The notes under the pieces were generated by a model. That model saw nothing but the letters and a program-made list of their open reading frames with translations, was not told where the DNA came from and made no database searches. The position numbers were made by a program, and so were the translations under genes. A stretch of DNA of 64,000 nt, taken from positions 868,001 to 932,000 of the forward strand of contig SSBO01000004.1 in NCBI GenBank assembly GCA_005281725.1, written 5' to 3'. This DNA is from Wuchereria bancrofti (lineage: Eukaryota; Nematoda; Chromadorea; Rhabditida; Onchocercidae). The first letter of the stretch is position 1. Each line of letters starts with the position of its first letter. Of the stretch, positions 26,944-41,400 are shown one piece after another.

Positions 26944-29263
26944 TCACATATTTTCTTCTTTTTGCATTCCCCAAAGAAATATATTTGTTGTTGATGAAGA
27001 CAGCAATACTGGCTTCTTTGGATGTGAGCTAACCGAGTGCACCACGGAACTTGGATGCGGCAACTTATGTAATATCTTCATCTGAAATAGTCTAAATCTT
27101 TCATGCAAAAAAAAACCAATAAATATTTTCTTTTTATATTAAAAACGCCAATAAAGTCCGTAATTTTTAAAAAATCAGCTTTAATAAACTGGTTTTTTAA
27201 CTTTTCCACGAAGTAAAGATATTCCTATTTTTAAAAAACAAAAGAAGCTTTTTTTTCCAAACAATAAAAAAGCGCAGAAATGCTGGGACAGAGCATATAA
27301 TCTAGTCCAATTACTTCAATCAAACTCCATATGTACAAATGTGCATCCTCAGAACCGCTCACAACATGCGCATCAGTTGCAAGCAGACAGCTTTCCACAC
27401 GATATTCAGTATTTGCGTGACCTGTATAGCTGAAATTCCAATCATAAAAGTATATTTATGGACAAATCAGGATGTAAATAGAGTAGTTGGGATTTAATTT
27501 TCCACATCGAAAATTCAACAAAAACAGAGAGTTATGTCGAAAAGAAGACAAACAATGTTACTGATAATTTAAGTGAAAGCAATTAAAAAAGACTTTTACA
27601 AAAACTTTCAAGAAATAAATAGGAAATGGAAACAAACTCCGCTAGCAGCTGTCCATTCACTTTATCAATCAGCCGAATGAAGCCATCTTTGGTGGACGCA
27701 AGTAAACATTGACCATCTGCCGAGAAATGCAACGATGTAACACTATCGCCGAGAAAGTCTGTTGATGAAGTCACATTTAGCGCTTTCTAACAAATAACTT
27801 AATCAATGCTTCGGAGCGCACCCCCATATGTACTAATTAAAGAATTTACTCCTATCTCCTAAAAGCCCTAATTTTGCATTGAACAGAAGTATCATGCAGT
27901 GCATTTTTGTGTAAAAAACTTTTCCAATCCATATAAGTTTTCTGACTATGCAAAGAAATTAGAAACCTAGTATTTAACAGAAATTCAACGGTTATCACTT
28001 AAATTCCTGACTAATGAAGAAGAAAAAATAAAGAAACCTTAATAAATCATTTATAACCAAACTCACACGTAAACTTACCACTAGTTAGCTTTCCGTCCCG
28101 AATGCTATAGATACGAGCACTACCGTCAGCTGAACCCGAAGCAATCTCGTGAGAATTAACATCAACTGTTAACACAGCATCAGTGGCTTCATCCATCTGC
28201 TGTAAAAACATGAATTGATAACACTGATTTCTGAATTTATAGAAATAATTGAAAAAAGAAACAAGAATGAGAAAAATAATAAGGGAGTAAAAAATAACCT
28301 GTATCGGCGTATTTTTATCACGAATATCAAAACATCGTACGATGCCGTCTTGGCAAGCAGATATTGCTACCGTCGATTCTTCATTGAATGCCACACTGTT
28401 AACTTGACCTTTTTAACAAAAAGAGGCATTAAACAGTTTTAATAAATTAACACACAATATTCGGAAGGAAACAAAAGCACCATTGTGTCCTCGCCAGCGT
28501 CGTGTTATTTTTCCTGTCTCAACATCAAATACCGTTAATTGTTTATCCATGCCACCAACAAGTATCATCGAATTATCACTGGAACCTTGAGCATCTAGCA
28601 CCTGCAGCAATTGTAGTAGTTTAAAAAGAATGAAACAACCCATATAACAACTTATTCATAAACAGTATTGCAGGACCATTCTAACAGTGACGACAAGGCT
28701 TGCTATGCCTATTTACCAGATTTGGCGTCTTCAGCATTGACGATTGATGTCGTTTCATAGTTTATCCAGCAAATAAAATCAAAAGCAATGTAATCTACCC
28801 ATAAAAAACAATGACAACCTCTTAACATTACTTAATTCACACAAACTAATTAAATAAACTGATTAAAAAAAAAACTTGCAATCAGACAAAACGAACCTCC
28901 CAACCTGTCCCTGTATAAGTCTTTAGAAGTGTTCCTTTATACGGATTCCATAATTTCACCGATTTGTCTGCACCACACGACAAACAGTAGTTCCCATCCA
29001 CTAAATTCGATCTAACATTGAAAGTGATTTAAATTATTAAAATGGTTTAATTTCCAATCTAGTAAACTTGATGGAATACTAAATGATGAAGGTCGAGGAA
29101 CACGGTATTTGATGAAGCCCCCAAAGAGACACTTTTAATTTTAGATTAAATGATAAAACTGTTATAACAAACCGTTAAATCTAACAGCTCTAACAGCACC
29201 CTGCTTACAATCGATCGTTCGAAGAAGTATCTTCGGAAGGTTCGTATCTGACAGATCCACCAT
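26944..29263 (-). CDS. WDR83: WDR83/MORG1 WD40-repeat protein
   Basis: Seven-bladed WD40 propeller protein. In mammals MORG1 scaffolds ERK-pathway and PHD3 complexes, and WDR83 also associates with spliceosomal complexes. Eight in-phase exons: 29173-29263, 28897-29000, 28481-28601, 28299-28408, 28079-28199, 27638-27782, 27315-27429 and 26944-27081; 314 aa, almost exactly the human length. QGAVRAVRFNVDGNYC near the N-terminus and GHANTEYRVESCLLA late in the protein match WDR83 blade by blade. The last exon (VVHSVSSHP...NIFLWGM) closes the seventh blade, so the protein is complete. The exon at 28079 may start at 28199 or 28196 (one Gln more or less). The start lies 267 bp downstream of the UPF0415 stop on the same strand, close enough for a nematode operon. 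Confidence 0.93.
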
Positions 29264-29530
29264 TCTTTAAGCTTTCAGAATTAGATAAAAGTTTTATTAA
29301 AATGCACTAGTTACTAATAAAATCAACAAGTCTTAGGATATTTGATAAGAAAATTTTTGATGAAACATCTGATAAGAAGTATTTTCTATCACTTCAAAAG
29401 TGACGCAAATTCTGATATTTCACAGAAAATTGATATGCCCGTTAGAAATTTGAGAAAAAAGTACTGCTTGAAAATATTTATGCGATGTTACAACAATATA
29501 AAATATAGCAAAATAAAATGTAGAACAAAA

Positions 29531-32428
29531 TTAGTTCCGTAAATCCAGTTGCTTCTGCTCACTTAACGCCCTTGATTCATGCACAAAAACAGCGAAATGA
29601 ATGTCCTAAAAACATATTTATGGTAAAATAATAAAAATATTTACATGATGCCAGGATAAACGAGCTTCACAAATCATAAATCCAAAAATAAGGAACAAAG
29701 AATAACTAATTTTGGAAATGTTAGACATATGAAATTAGTGTAAACTGCATGTAAAGGCGAAGTCAAATTAAAATAATGATAACAATCAATTATCTTTCAG
29801 TATTAAACTGTAACTACCAAACATCTATGCAGACCATGGATGCAATAAACTCTTTCAGAAATGAAAGTAGAACCTGATGAGCAGCTGCACAAACAAAATG
29901 ACGATTGGCTGTAACTGTAACTGCTTTGTAATAATCACCAGAACCAAATATTATCTGAAATTGAACTAAGGAATAGATTATCTGACTAATATGACTAATA
30001 AATCATTAACGATCCTAATCAAACCGCTATGGCTCAATGACTATAAAAGCGTACTATCTCATAATGAAATTCTAAAGTATCTAAATGTATAAATGTATAC
30101 AAGCAATAATTAAATTTGCAGATCTTTGAACATTTCTAAACAATTTAAAAGAGTCAATAACGTGAATATTTACTTTAGATCTCTGACTGATTCTATCACT
30201 CAATTTTAATCTGGCCGCTCGTTCTGACAGTTTGTCTTCTACTATTTCAACTTTTTCGAATAACTCTTTAGCACGTATTATCTCCTTCGGTCCTGCCACT
30301 GTACTTAAAATTGATTGCACAGCATCGTAGGCTGTTCGACAAATTATCAACTTTACACCTGAAAAAATATTGTAAGAAAAATTAAGTATCCAAGAAACTT
30401 CACGTCGAAATTAAATCAAATCTTAAAGAAATCGTAAGCTTGTAAAGATTCTTTGTCATTATTCGCTAAACTGATAATATGCGTATTTTGTTAATTGTAA
30501 AATTATCGAAAATACCATGGAACTCCACCAAACAAGATTAAAAGAAATTACTGTATTCCTCGACCAAACTACTGAACCATTTTCAAAGCAAACGTTTATA
30601 ATGATGATGAATATAAATATTATAGAGAGACCTTTAATAGCTTTCAGTAATGGAGGCAAGACAGGTTTCTTCCTTTCCAAAGCAGCTTGAGCATTTAATA
30701 GCCGACTGGTATAATTATAATTAGCACCATTTTTATGTGTTAACGATGAAATAAGAGCAAATACAGTACTAATATCAAGATTGACGGTATGTACAATGCA
30801 GTCGTTTGCATTTAAGCATTTCTCTTCCGAGAAAGATGCTGTAGAGTCGTAAATATCATCACTATCATATGCAGAAAAATCAATCGGTAGTTTCACAAAT
30901 TTGTTAATATCCACCTAAATCAGCAAGATGAACTGAGAGTTTAAATCTATTGAAAAGTCCTCCACAAATACGTCTGACTGAGTAACACTAAAATATTTCA
31001 ACTCGTAACCACAGATAATTGTTTGTCGACAGGTTAGTAAAAAGCGAAATGAAATGTTTAAGCAATTTCCATCATGCTACAGTTTTAATGTTGATTTGAT
31101 TTCGAAAAAATCACTGGACAGCATATGCAAGGAACGGAACAAACTTTACAAAGTTTCGTTGTGAGATAAAAAGGAGGTGAAAAATAGAACTGGCATCATT
31201 ACAAATTAAAGAATTGATGAAATAGTCATCGATGATACCCCTTAGTTACTATTACGAAATTGATGTACTTACCATATCTCCAATAACTTCAATCCCAAAT
31301 GATTCAAGTTTATGCTGCAACAAGTCTGGAATACCATGCACAAATTCAAATATTATTTTTGGCATTTTGAAAAAATACGGATGAATCTGAGCCATCTAAA
31401 TATATTTCATAAGAAAATGAATAATTTAATTCAGTGTTTCCACATATTTTGTATATAATACACGCTTGTTAACGAGAAAATCTCAGACCTCAATGTAATC
31501 TTGTGCTTGCTCAATGATAGATCGATTAGCACTTCCACCAGCACCAATAAAATCCATAGCAAGACCTCGAACATTTCTAGATATCACTTTTACCTTTAAT
31601 TAAAAAGTTCTATATAAAGAGGCTTACAAAGTAAAATTTGAAAAGAAAAAGAAACAAACGTAGATCATCGAAGAAAATAGTAAACTCGACTATCAAAAGA
31701 ATGTTAGAAAAAATCACCCATTTAGCACCTCCATCCACTACCAAATCAACTTCTCGCTTTAATTTCCTGAAGAATATATTCAGATACATTCTGTTTGTTT
31801 CGCAACCATGGGCAATTCAAGTTTTGCACAGTCAGATCCATGAAAAAGAATTCTAGAAAAATGAAACCATTCTTTTAACAAACTTAAATTATTCTGGTGT
31901 CTTCACAAGAGAACCTGTGAAAAATATAACGCTTAAGTCAATCAGACTTCCTTATCTGACACAATTCAACTCAGTCTTACTTTACTTCATGTCTTACTTT
32001 ACTTGTTCGGTTATTTGACGGAAATTCGGAATAAGATACCTCTGCGGTACTGCGAAACTTTTATAAAAGGCACAACAAGAATGTCTCTTCGCTACGTTGA
32101 GCAAGCCTTGAAGATGCGTTATATTGCTAGTTTCCAAATACTTCTTCAACTCACTGATCGGTAGGTCTTTTAACTATAAAGATATATCAAAAAGTTGGAA
32201 TAAGATATGAGAGTAACTTGTGCTCACTTAGGAATACAATTATTGATATAGACAACTTACAGCAGTCAAAAATCTCATCTCAGTTTTTAACTTTTTTTTA
32301 TATTTGCTAATGCCTTCCATATCGCTAAAAGAAATGTCAGCTTCAAGTAGCAACGACTCAACATCGTGAATTTTATTCCTCCAAATTTGTTTGAGATCTT
32401 CTGCAATGCTACACGACTCGAAAAACAT
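29531..32428 (-). CDS. UPF0415 / C7orf25-like protein (DUF1308)
   Basis: Conserved eukaryotic protein of unknown biochemical role. Nine exons: 32261-32428, 32040-32173, 31718-31766, 31489-31593, 31273-31395, 30632-30914, 30174-30358, 29874-29954 and 29531-29605, all in phase, giving 400 aa (human about 420). Matches to the human protein run in order: an N-terminal helix-rich part, EVDLVVDGGAKW, RSIIEQAQDYIEMA, VNLDISTVFALISSL, TAYDAVQSILSTVAGP with the conserved LSERAARLKLSDRI, then IIFGSGDYYKAVTVTAN, and the C-terminal FAVFVHESRALSEQK. The start ATG lies just after an acceptor site (TTTCAG at about 32432), so it may be trans-spliced. It sits between LRR1 (upstream) and WDR83 (downstream), all on the minus strand. 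Confidence 0.9.
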
Positions 32429-33434
32429 TGACCTGAAATAATGATATGAAGAGTGTCCTGCAGCTTATTTCATCTCCATTATTTACTTCTCTATTTAGTC
32501 CTTGCAACACAGAAAACTCCAAGCACCTATGCTGTGAATCTCTCCATGTAAATTTAAACGCAAAACTATACTGTAAATTTTCTTAAAAAAGGCATGGCTT
32601 CGTAGCATATGAGATACTACTTCAAAACGACGATTCTGCTGACTTATTAACTAATCCCGTCTGTTTAGTACTTTTGGCCTTTCAAGTTCTTTCAAATGTT
32701 TAATGGTTATAGAACGATGCAGCCAAAATGATCACTTTAAGAAGAACAGTTTTGGTAACTGTTCGTAATTTATTGTCACTTTCTGGCGGACGACCACGCT
32801 CCTCACCTTTAAACCTCCCGTTTCTTTGCAGAACTGCTAACATTATTTATTTCGTCTAACATATAAAAAATAAGTAGTCATGAGCAGATATAAAGCGATA
32901 AATACGTATTAAAACGATGTGTAACATAATCAAATTTATTCGCGAATAGATCACACCAATCAACAAATTTCAATAAATTCATAAGCCGCAACTAGCTTTC
33001 ATGAGGTTAATCATCTGCTCAAATTTAATTTTAACCAATGTAATGGTATAAACAAAGTTAATATATAGTGTCAAATCAGACACATAGATGGGATTAATTA
33101 CTAACAGAGTAACAGCTATATAGTAACTGTACATAACGTTACAAAACCCACCAAAATCGTGAGCAGTATATTTCCAATTAAAAATTACCAATAAAAAAGA
33201 CACTGGGTCTACATGACAACTTATTTCAAGACCATAATTATGTACAGTGTGAGATCAAACTTATTGAAGATGTTATCAAAATTGTATGCAGCACAAAAAG
33301 ATTTATTGAAAATAGTTGCTAAAATAAGAGTTTCGAAACAGATGACACCAACAGCCTTCGTTCATGAAATGATAAACAAGAAAAAGATTAAAGCAACAGT
33401 ACTTATCAAAATGATTATAAGTACATAAATGAGA
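32429..33434. other. Intergenic between LRR1 and UPF0415 genes
   Basis: About 1 kb on the minus-strand cluster, between the LRR1 stop and the UPF0415 start. No coding pattern, RNA gene or repeat was seen. It should contain the LRR1 3' UTR and either a promoter or an intercistronic region for the downstream gene. Confidence 0.5.
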
Positions 33435-36400
33435 TTACATCACCTCTACATCTTGCAAAATTACATCATAATTAGTTCGTGAAACTGCCTGAAATACCAG
33501 AGATCGTACATCTTCGATATGATACTGTAAAAAACAGATTATATCAGAAGTTTTTCCACTAGAAACAGTTATATCTATTCGAAACTGACTCATAAAGCTC
33601 AAAATGCAAAATTACAATCGCTGAAAGTCGTAAAATACCCGAGATTGCTGTTCAGAAATACAAAGTGTTTATGCATGCATCGGTCCGCTATAACCTACAT
33701 TTTTATTAATACTGAATGCTCTCCCAACCACGTTACATTGGTAAATTGGTGATTCAACATCTAACTACCTATTATGCAACAAGGCAATAAATAAACAGAA
33801 CATATAAACGGCATGGACATACTTTTGCAGTAACAATACTAGCAGGATAAAATCTGTAACTTCCTCCAGATTTGCATTTACAATTCTGAACTGCTTTTTG
33901 CATCATTACATGCAGTAACTCTGGCAAAGAACTCGTACTTATCCTGCAAAATTTTTATAGAAGTATGGAGATTTTTACACACCGCATAAAATTAATAACA
34001 CATAATTTAGAAGTCCTTTATTCAAACATATCGAAATTTGCAGACTCAACCGTTTGTATCATCGTGTGGTGCTTTAAAAAATTTTTTCCCACTCTCCTAC
34101 TTCGTTATGTATGTTTACATGAACAGAATATTCTGATAAAGTAGATAATTTTTCAGATGAAGCACTAACCTATAATTTAAAACAGCAGCAGCAGCATATT
34201 CGAACAGTGTGCCAACCTTAACCACCGGACCGACCGTTTCAACTAGCTCATCAAAAATATCTTGTACTCTTAGTTTTTCGTCATTGTTGTAAGCAGTCAC
34301 ATCAATCATATCAAGTGAGAGATCCCTTATTTCAGAGGGTAAGAATTTTAATCTGTTCCAGCTAATATCCAAATATTTCAACTTTACCAGCCTGTTTATC
34401 TAAAAAGAAATTCAATAAAAACTTTAATTCGAATTAAATTGTTGTCTTAAATACGATCACACATACATAGCAAATTTTCTCACTCAGTATGACTGCTTGA
34501 ACAACATAATAGAACCGATTTCGACTTTTTAATTAATTTAGTGTCTCAATTAACTCAATAAGCCAACAGAACTTTCAACCATGATTTGATGGAAGGTGAT
34601 ACAGCTAGAATTTCTAAATTCCATTTCCCATTTCCAGATGTTCTGTAGTGATAAGCAGAATATTCTCAAAAACCATCATTTCAGAAAAATCAACACAAAG
34701 CCGATTAATTAATTCATTGTAATTTCTTGCCTGCCCAATCAGTGGTTAACTTTAAGAGACATACAGTTCGTGGTAATTCTTCAATCCTGTTATGACTAAG
34801 CCATAAATGAGTCATTTGTGGGAACCGCATGCAACACGGTGACAAATAAGAGATTTGGTTGCTTGACAAATCCAGTGACAATAAATTCTGTGGTAAAGCG
34901 TTCCATAAATCATCCTGTAAAGTTGTTCACTTAGAGTAAGAAAAAATCTCTACCTGCAAAAAACTTTTTTATGCAATTTGTGAGTGCGAAAGCTTAAATT
35001 CTGATCAATCCAAATTTTTTTATAGAAATATTAGGTTTTTGATGATGGGAAGTACTGGCTCAAATCCTATCATAACATTATGAAACAAAAGGTTACCGAA
35101 ATACACTGTATTTCATTGTCAGCAAGTATAAGTACTTTAAGATGTTGCAATAGAACAATGTTAAGGAATTTGATTTCGAATGAATCTGATTTGCCAAGCT
35201 TATTGCCGCTGAGATTAAGTATATGAAGAGAAGTAGCTCCAAACCAACGACTGTCAACAGCAGTCAGACCAATTTTTGACATTATCAATTCCTGTAGTTA
35301 GTAAACAATTCTGAATATTTACACTTAAAAAAATTTACATTTAAATAAAAAATAACTTACTAGTGAATATTTATAATCAAACCCTATAGTAGAAATAACT
35401 TTTCCTCAGTAAGCAACAGTACTGCTGTCATACTTTTAAGAAATTCAGAAATAACATCTTACTTGTAAGTAAGGCGGAAATCCCAGTTTATTTTCGTTGT
35501 ACTGTTTCTTGCTGGTAATAGTTAGTTTTTTTCGAAGTAAGGCGAAACTGGTGGATGCAACCTTTTCGTTTTCATCCAGAGCAACTTCTTCACCTGCTAT
35601 TACCTTCTGCAGCTTTGAAATGAAATTATGAAGTAAAGGAATTGGTGCCTGAAAAACATTAATCAAGTGATTTTTTTCACATTTGATACAGTTTTAAATT
35701 GTCATAAGGGTTCATACAAATTACAGATTTTCGGAAAGAAAACAAACAACAATATATACATGATATTTTCATTTTTTTAAACTGTTTTAGTTAATTCATT
35801 AGCTAGTTATGGTAATTTAGAATTCTAAGTGAATAATTGAAAATATTACTTCAGATAGTTAGAAACTTTAGAAATCTTTTTTTAGAGTGATGTTGTTCAG
35901 TGTACATGAAACAACATAAAGTTAAACGTTAAAATAAAATCATTAAAGTTCATAAAAGTTCTATTCTTATTTTTCATAAAAAAATGCTTTCTAAATTTGT
36001 TCTCTCCTATGATAAAAGCAATCATAATTTCGATATCTGTTTCAGCAAAAATAATATAATTGGAAGTACTAACGAAACAACTGACAATAAAAAACGAAGT
36101 GCATATGCATCGATCAGTATTTACCTCTTTTATACAAATCAAAATTGACGGAGAGTTCATTTCTATCGTAACAGATCCCCACTGTATTTTTGCAGAATGA
36201 ATTCGCCTAACACTTCTCCTAGTTATCTGTAAATAAAAACAATTAAATTGATATATACGGCATGTGAATCATATAAAACAGAAATCGAACAATAATTTAG
36301 AACACTCAATACACAATAAGAATTTAACCATACTACTCACATTGAAAAGTCGTCCATTTTTGTCTCGAGGAGTAGTTATGATTAATTCACATCCACCTAT

Positions 36401-36511
36401 TTTATCGACTTTCCCGCGTCTTAGAATCAAAATTCCTCTGCTGTACCGTTGTCGTAATTGAGACGTCAGCAGAGTGCGAGAATTAACTAACACGTTGCAT
36501 TGCAGTTGCAT
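33435..36511 (-). CDS. lrr-1: Leucine-rich repeat protein 1, CUL2 ubiquitin-ligase receptor
   Basis: LRR1 is the substrate receptor of the CUL2 E3 ligase. In C. elegans and vertebrates CRL2-LRR1 ubiquitylates the CMG helicase to unload the replisome in S phase. Eight exons: 36341-36511, 36125-36226, 35463-35648, 35097-35291, 34765-34914, 34170-34399, 33823-33943 and 33435-33524; 414 aa, the same as human LRR1. The N-terminal part starts MQLQCNV and contains ELIITTPRDKNG. KKLTITSKKQY precedes the leucine-rich repeats (LHILNLSGNKL, LLSLDLSSNQI, LKYLDISWNRL). TLFEYAAAAVLNY (about residues 332-344) fits the BC-box that binds Elongin C. The C-terminal part has a CKCKSGG motif where vertebrates have a CVCGRFC-type sequence. 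The start is set by the human-like N-terminus. Confidence 0.93.
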
Positions 36512-38432
36512 GTCCTGAGCAATTAATGCTAATTCCAATAATAACTTCTGAAATAAAGTTACACTGCAACCACGAGAAGAAATTTACATAAAGTAATTCG
36601 GAAGTAAATACTTCAAATAAATATGAAGACTCACTCCACTACAAAGGAAGAAAAAACACCTACATAATTCTAACCTATCCCCACACTTAACTTTCAGCTC
36701 TGCTCTCATATCTAAAAATAAAAATCTCACATTTGGATTCGACATCACATATATAACTAAGTGAAATTCATTAGAAAATATAAATGTAAATACACAAACA
36801 AGACTAATTAGAAACTAAATTAGTATAGTTTTACAAAAATTAGATTTGGGAAATTACTGCACTTTAGTTGTTCAATCGTCTGAAGTTTTTCAGAATTCTG
36901 TATTAAAAATGACGATAAAACCCTCGCGACATTCCTCAAACTCTACAACTTATTTGTAATCAAAAACCATGGAAAGAAAATTCTCAGTTCAGTTTAAATC
37001 CAATTGGGAATAACCCAATTTTGAGTTTATTTAACATTTTCCCGACTAACACGCAGAATGCAACGTATCAACCAGAATATAATCAGACATAATAGTACTC
37101 ATAATCACAATATCACAGATATCACAGAAACACTTGAGAAAATTTATAACAAATCCCCATTGCAAAATTAACGTAATAGTAATATATCCCAAATTTATTA
37201 TGACTGATTAAGAGATGTAGACCACCACCCCAACCACAAATAAGGCTCTGCAGTCGAGTTGGAGCCAAAAAAATACAAATACTCATGATTATTGCCGATC
37301 TTAATTGCAAAGAATATATAAGAAACGTTTGGAACGATAGTGTTTTTTCGTCATTATCAGAGATAAGTACTCATTTCTGATAGCGGTGGAAACTGTGTTA
37401 TTGCCATACATTTTGTGTTATGCTGTGTTATGCCATACATTTTAACACCTGCTAATAGCGAACTTGACATAAACAATGTCTCTGCAGCAAATTGATGGAT
37501 AAAAATTACATCTGATGCATCCCAAGGGAATTCCAACTGGCTTACACATCACATGAGGTAAAGGAAGACAACACTGAGAATATCATAAGACCCATTTTTT
37601 CCCCTTCCTGAAGTTATCTAAAAAATGAGTCATTAACCAGTTGCAAAACACAATTACGGTAAAACAGATATGGGAAAGAGAACAGAGCAGATTGTAAGTA
37701 CCACTTTTCACTCTCTCCCATTTATACTCAGAAATTCATACAAGTGCTATAAAATAGTATCTTACTTATCAAAAAAAAAAACTCTATATATCGAATAATC
37801 GAAATTGAATAACTTAACACAAGTACAAAGATGAATTTTATTAGAAGGAGAAAGAAATTTCTAGTGATTATAGAAAGAATGCAAAATATACCAAAGAGGA
37901 AATCCTGAAATGATATAGAATGTATTACACATGAAAGCTCCCCTGGCAATATTTTTTTATTTAGTAGACTAATAAAGAAAACTTTGAAATAATCCTACGA
38001 TGTTTCCACCAAAGTCCTACTTGCCAAAAATGGGTAACTCTGAATCACTGGAAATACTAAAAGAAACTGACAAATCATTTTCGAAAAGGCCATCCTTCGC
38101 CTAAATTCTGATTCAAAAGTGATTCTACTAGTCATACTGGTACTTAGTCATTTACTAATCAGAACTGAACCTAAGTTTCAAAATGATTAGAATTCGAAAG
38201 GATAAAGATGACAGTCTGCAAAACTTAAGCAGATAAAGTGAAATGTTATTTTTAAAAGTACCTAATGATGTTTAAACCAGAAGCTATTGAAATAAATTAC
38301 TACGAACAGCTATGAAACAAAATCAACAAAAATACCAAAAAATGAAAGTTATTTTCCACTTCTCTATTAAATTAAAAAATCCATAATTATAGCATTGTGA
38401 ACTATAACAACGATGACAGTAGCTATTTTTTT
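36512..38432. other. Intergenic between GM130 and LRR1 genes
   Basis: About 1.9 kb, AT-rich, with no supported gene on either strand. It contains a small tandem duplication at 37393-37445. It holds the GM130 3' UTR and the LRR1 5' region; an acceptor-like TTTCAG just above 36549 could be the LRR1 trans-splice site. Confidence 0.5.
37393..37445. repeat. Small tandem duplication
   Basis: Two near-identical copies of a unit reading TGTGTTA(T)TGCCATACATTTT lie about 30 bp apart, one with a single-base deletion. It is probably a recent replication-slippage duplication without function. Confidence 0.7.
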
Positions 38433-41400
38433 TCACAAATTGATTAATTTCCCGCGGCACTCGCTACAGTGTAAATTAGGACTGCAAGGTGAAAGTGTTC
38501 TTGTACGTTCCAAATCCTGGAAAAAATAATGAAAGCCAAGCCTTTTTCCTCAAATTTTCTTAGTGAAGCGATATTTTTTTATAAGAACAACTTTTCAGCT
38601 TATCCACAAATTTCCAAGTATTGTCATTTCGATTAGGCGGAATTTTTCCTTATGAATTACCCCCAACAGATTATTTTCTAAATGGTAATTATGAACCAAT
38701 TTCAATTACCAAAAATAAACTAAAGTGGAGAAATTTCCTTTTTGCAATTACTTGCTGTCAATTTTGCGTGCATAAAAAAATGTCACCTGCAGCTCTGATA
38801 TCAAATTTAAAATCCTCTGCACACCAACATCGTCATCAGCACTGGCTTCCAAATTTCCTTTCACTTTATTTCTAAGAGTGTCTGTAATGAAATACTTAAG
38901 ATTCGGTTAAAGTTAACAATTAACATTGAAATGAAGATATTTAGTTTTTTTTAAATAAAATGAAAATCTACTTACATCATTTCATTTGAAAAAAGTGAAT
39001 TACAGCTTACCATCATCATGCTTTCCACTATCAAACTCGCATGAAATATCAATGCAGGAATCCGGACTGCTAGGAACCAGCAATTCTGAACCATCAACAA
39101 CTGTTTCTTCATTACCAGAAAATTTATCCTTAGTACTTTGACTATAATACAAAATAATATAAGAATGAAGACGTGAATAATCATTAATAATACCAGAAAA
39201 GCAATAATATACCTGTACGGTCGCACACTGCGTGAACATTTCGATGAACCATTACAATTGCCTAATGTCTTCTTCTCATGTCCATTAATATGCAACAATC
39301 CTTTCCTTGATAGCAAATTCATCAAAACTTTTTGCAGTTCGTTTAACTTTTGCTGAAAAAATTGGAACTAATCGTTTAAAAAAATAAATATTAAATGCTT
39401 GAAAGTTGCCAGATATTAAAGAGTTTCAGCATAAAAACAAAGCATTAAATTAAGCATAACCAAAAGGCTAGTTATGTCGGACTACCGAAACTATTACAAA
39501 GATTAAATTCATTTGAATGGAGAACTTTAACTTGGATTTGGTCTAAGAAAAAATTGGGAAAAACAAAGACAACCTGCGTCTGCTCTTTTTCGAAAGATAA
39601 TTTTGCTACAGCTTCCTCTCTTTCGCGCATCCTTTCATTGATTTTTTTCCGTTGATGTTGATACAATGTTACATAATCACCTGCAAGAATTGAAATATAT
39701 ATACATCAACTTGGTACAGTTTAAATTAATTGCTAACATTTAACGCGACCAATTAACTACATACCGATGGTATCATTTTCAGTCTCTAACTGCATTAGAA
39801 CATGTTGGAGACGTTCCTTTTCCTCGGCAAGATCTGCAACTTGTAGCATCGCGCGAGTGAAACGAGCCTCCAGTTCTGTCCAAGCCAGCGGTTTTTCTTT
39901 TATTGAGGGTGCTACAATCCATACCATTAAATTCGAGTTGAAAAATAACAATAATTCTATGCTCTGAGTAGATATGCATTTTCTGGGTGTTGAGAATTCT
40001 GTACGATTTTCAGAATTAAGAAATAAAGACATAGAATTTCATACTACAACTTAATATTGAAATATTCTGAAAAGGAAAGCGCTGAAATAGTTTAAATACC
40101 ATCTTCAGTTTTCCAGTATTACCTACATTTGTTTCTCAAAATAAGTATAAATGAACCTTCCAGGTGCTTCACAACATCACCATTTAGCCAGACAGGAGAC
40201 ATCGTATCGCACTGGGATGATGAAGGTGTATTACTTGACAGTGATGCACTGTTTAATTTCTCTTGTAGCATGCTAACATCATTTCGTAATTGTTCATTCT
40301 CAATAGATAATGCATTAATCCTGCAAAAGCAACATTACTGAATTTGAATACTGTTAGTAAAATTTCTAGTAGTGACTTAAAACATTAATAATATTAAACA
40401 GTGGACCTTGATAAATTTAATGAAGTAAAAATAACTTCACTGAATTTTAAGCGTAAATAAAATTTACAACAAAAATGAAAAATGGGGATTTTAGGATAAT
40501 ACCTTTCAACTGCTTGCCCCAATTCGACATGTATATTGTTTTGATTTTCGTCTTCCGAATTTTGCTCCATTATCCTAAAATACGAAAAAAATTGTGAGTT
40601 GTATTTTTGAAGATTATTTCTAGGCAAACGTTTTTAAATCCAAAATGCTGAAAAATTTGCATTTTCGAAAACATATGTAATAACAAGCATATATATAGTG
40701 ACAAACATATAATTGTCAGTGAATGGAATACCTTCTTAATTCTTCGTTCTCCTGCATTACCCGTCTATGATCAAGCCTTAATTCATCCAAAACCATCCTA
40801 ACATTGGCTAATTCTACTTCAGTATGCGCATGAGTATCTTCTGTATGTGAAAACGACATATCTCTGTCGTAGCACTCAGAAACTGATGGTGTTGAAATAG
40901 TCTGGAATTTTATAAAAATTACATGTCATTCCAAAGATATGTGCTATTTCTAGAAATTATGCACATGCGCTTATTGAAAGTTATGAAGACAAAATTAATA
41001 CATACAGTCGTTAGTTACCAGCGATTTTACCATACTATTTTACCCTTACTACACCAATAATAATCAAAAATACCAAACAAAAATTTCAGACATCGAGTTG
41101 CATTTAGCATTCAAGCAAGTTTTGTTGCTGAATAATCAAGATAAAACGTTAATAAAGTAGCGTCATGCTTTACATCCAAATCTTTAACAAATTTTTTTTA
41201 CCTCATCACGGTCTCGTGAATCAACATAATGAACATGCTGCTGGTGCTCATATGCATCGCCGTTCGGCATTACTGAGGCTGTCGAAGAATCAATATTTTT
41301 ACCATCAAATGACTGACCAGAAAGCCGATTCAATTCATTTCTCAGCTGATCGACCAGATGCAGTGCACTCAATCGTCCACTTTCTCTTTCCATGCTTTCC

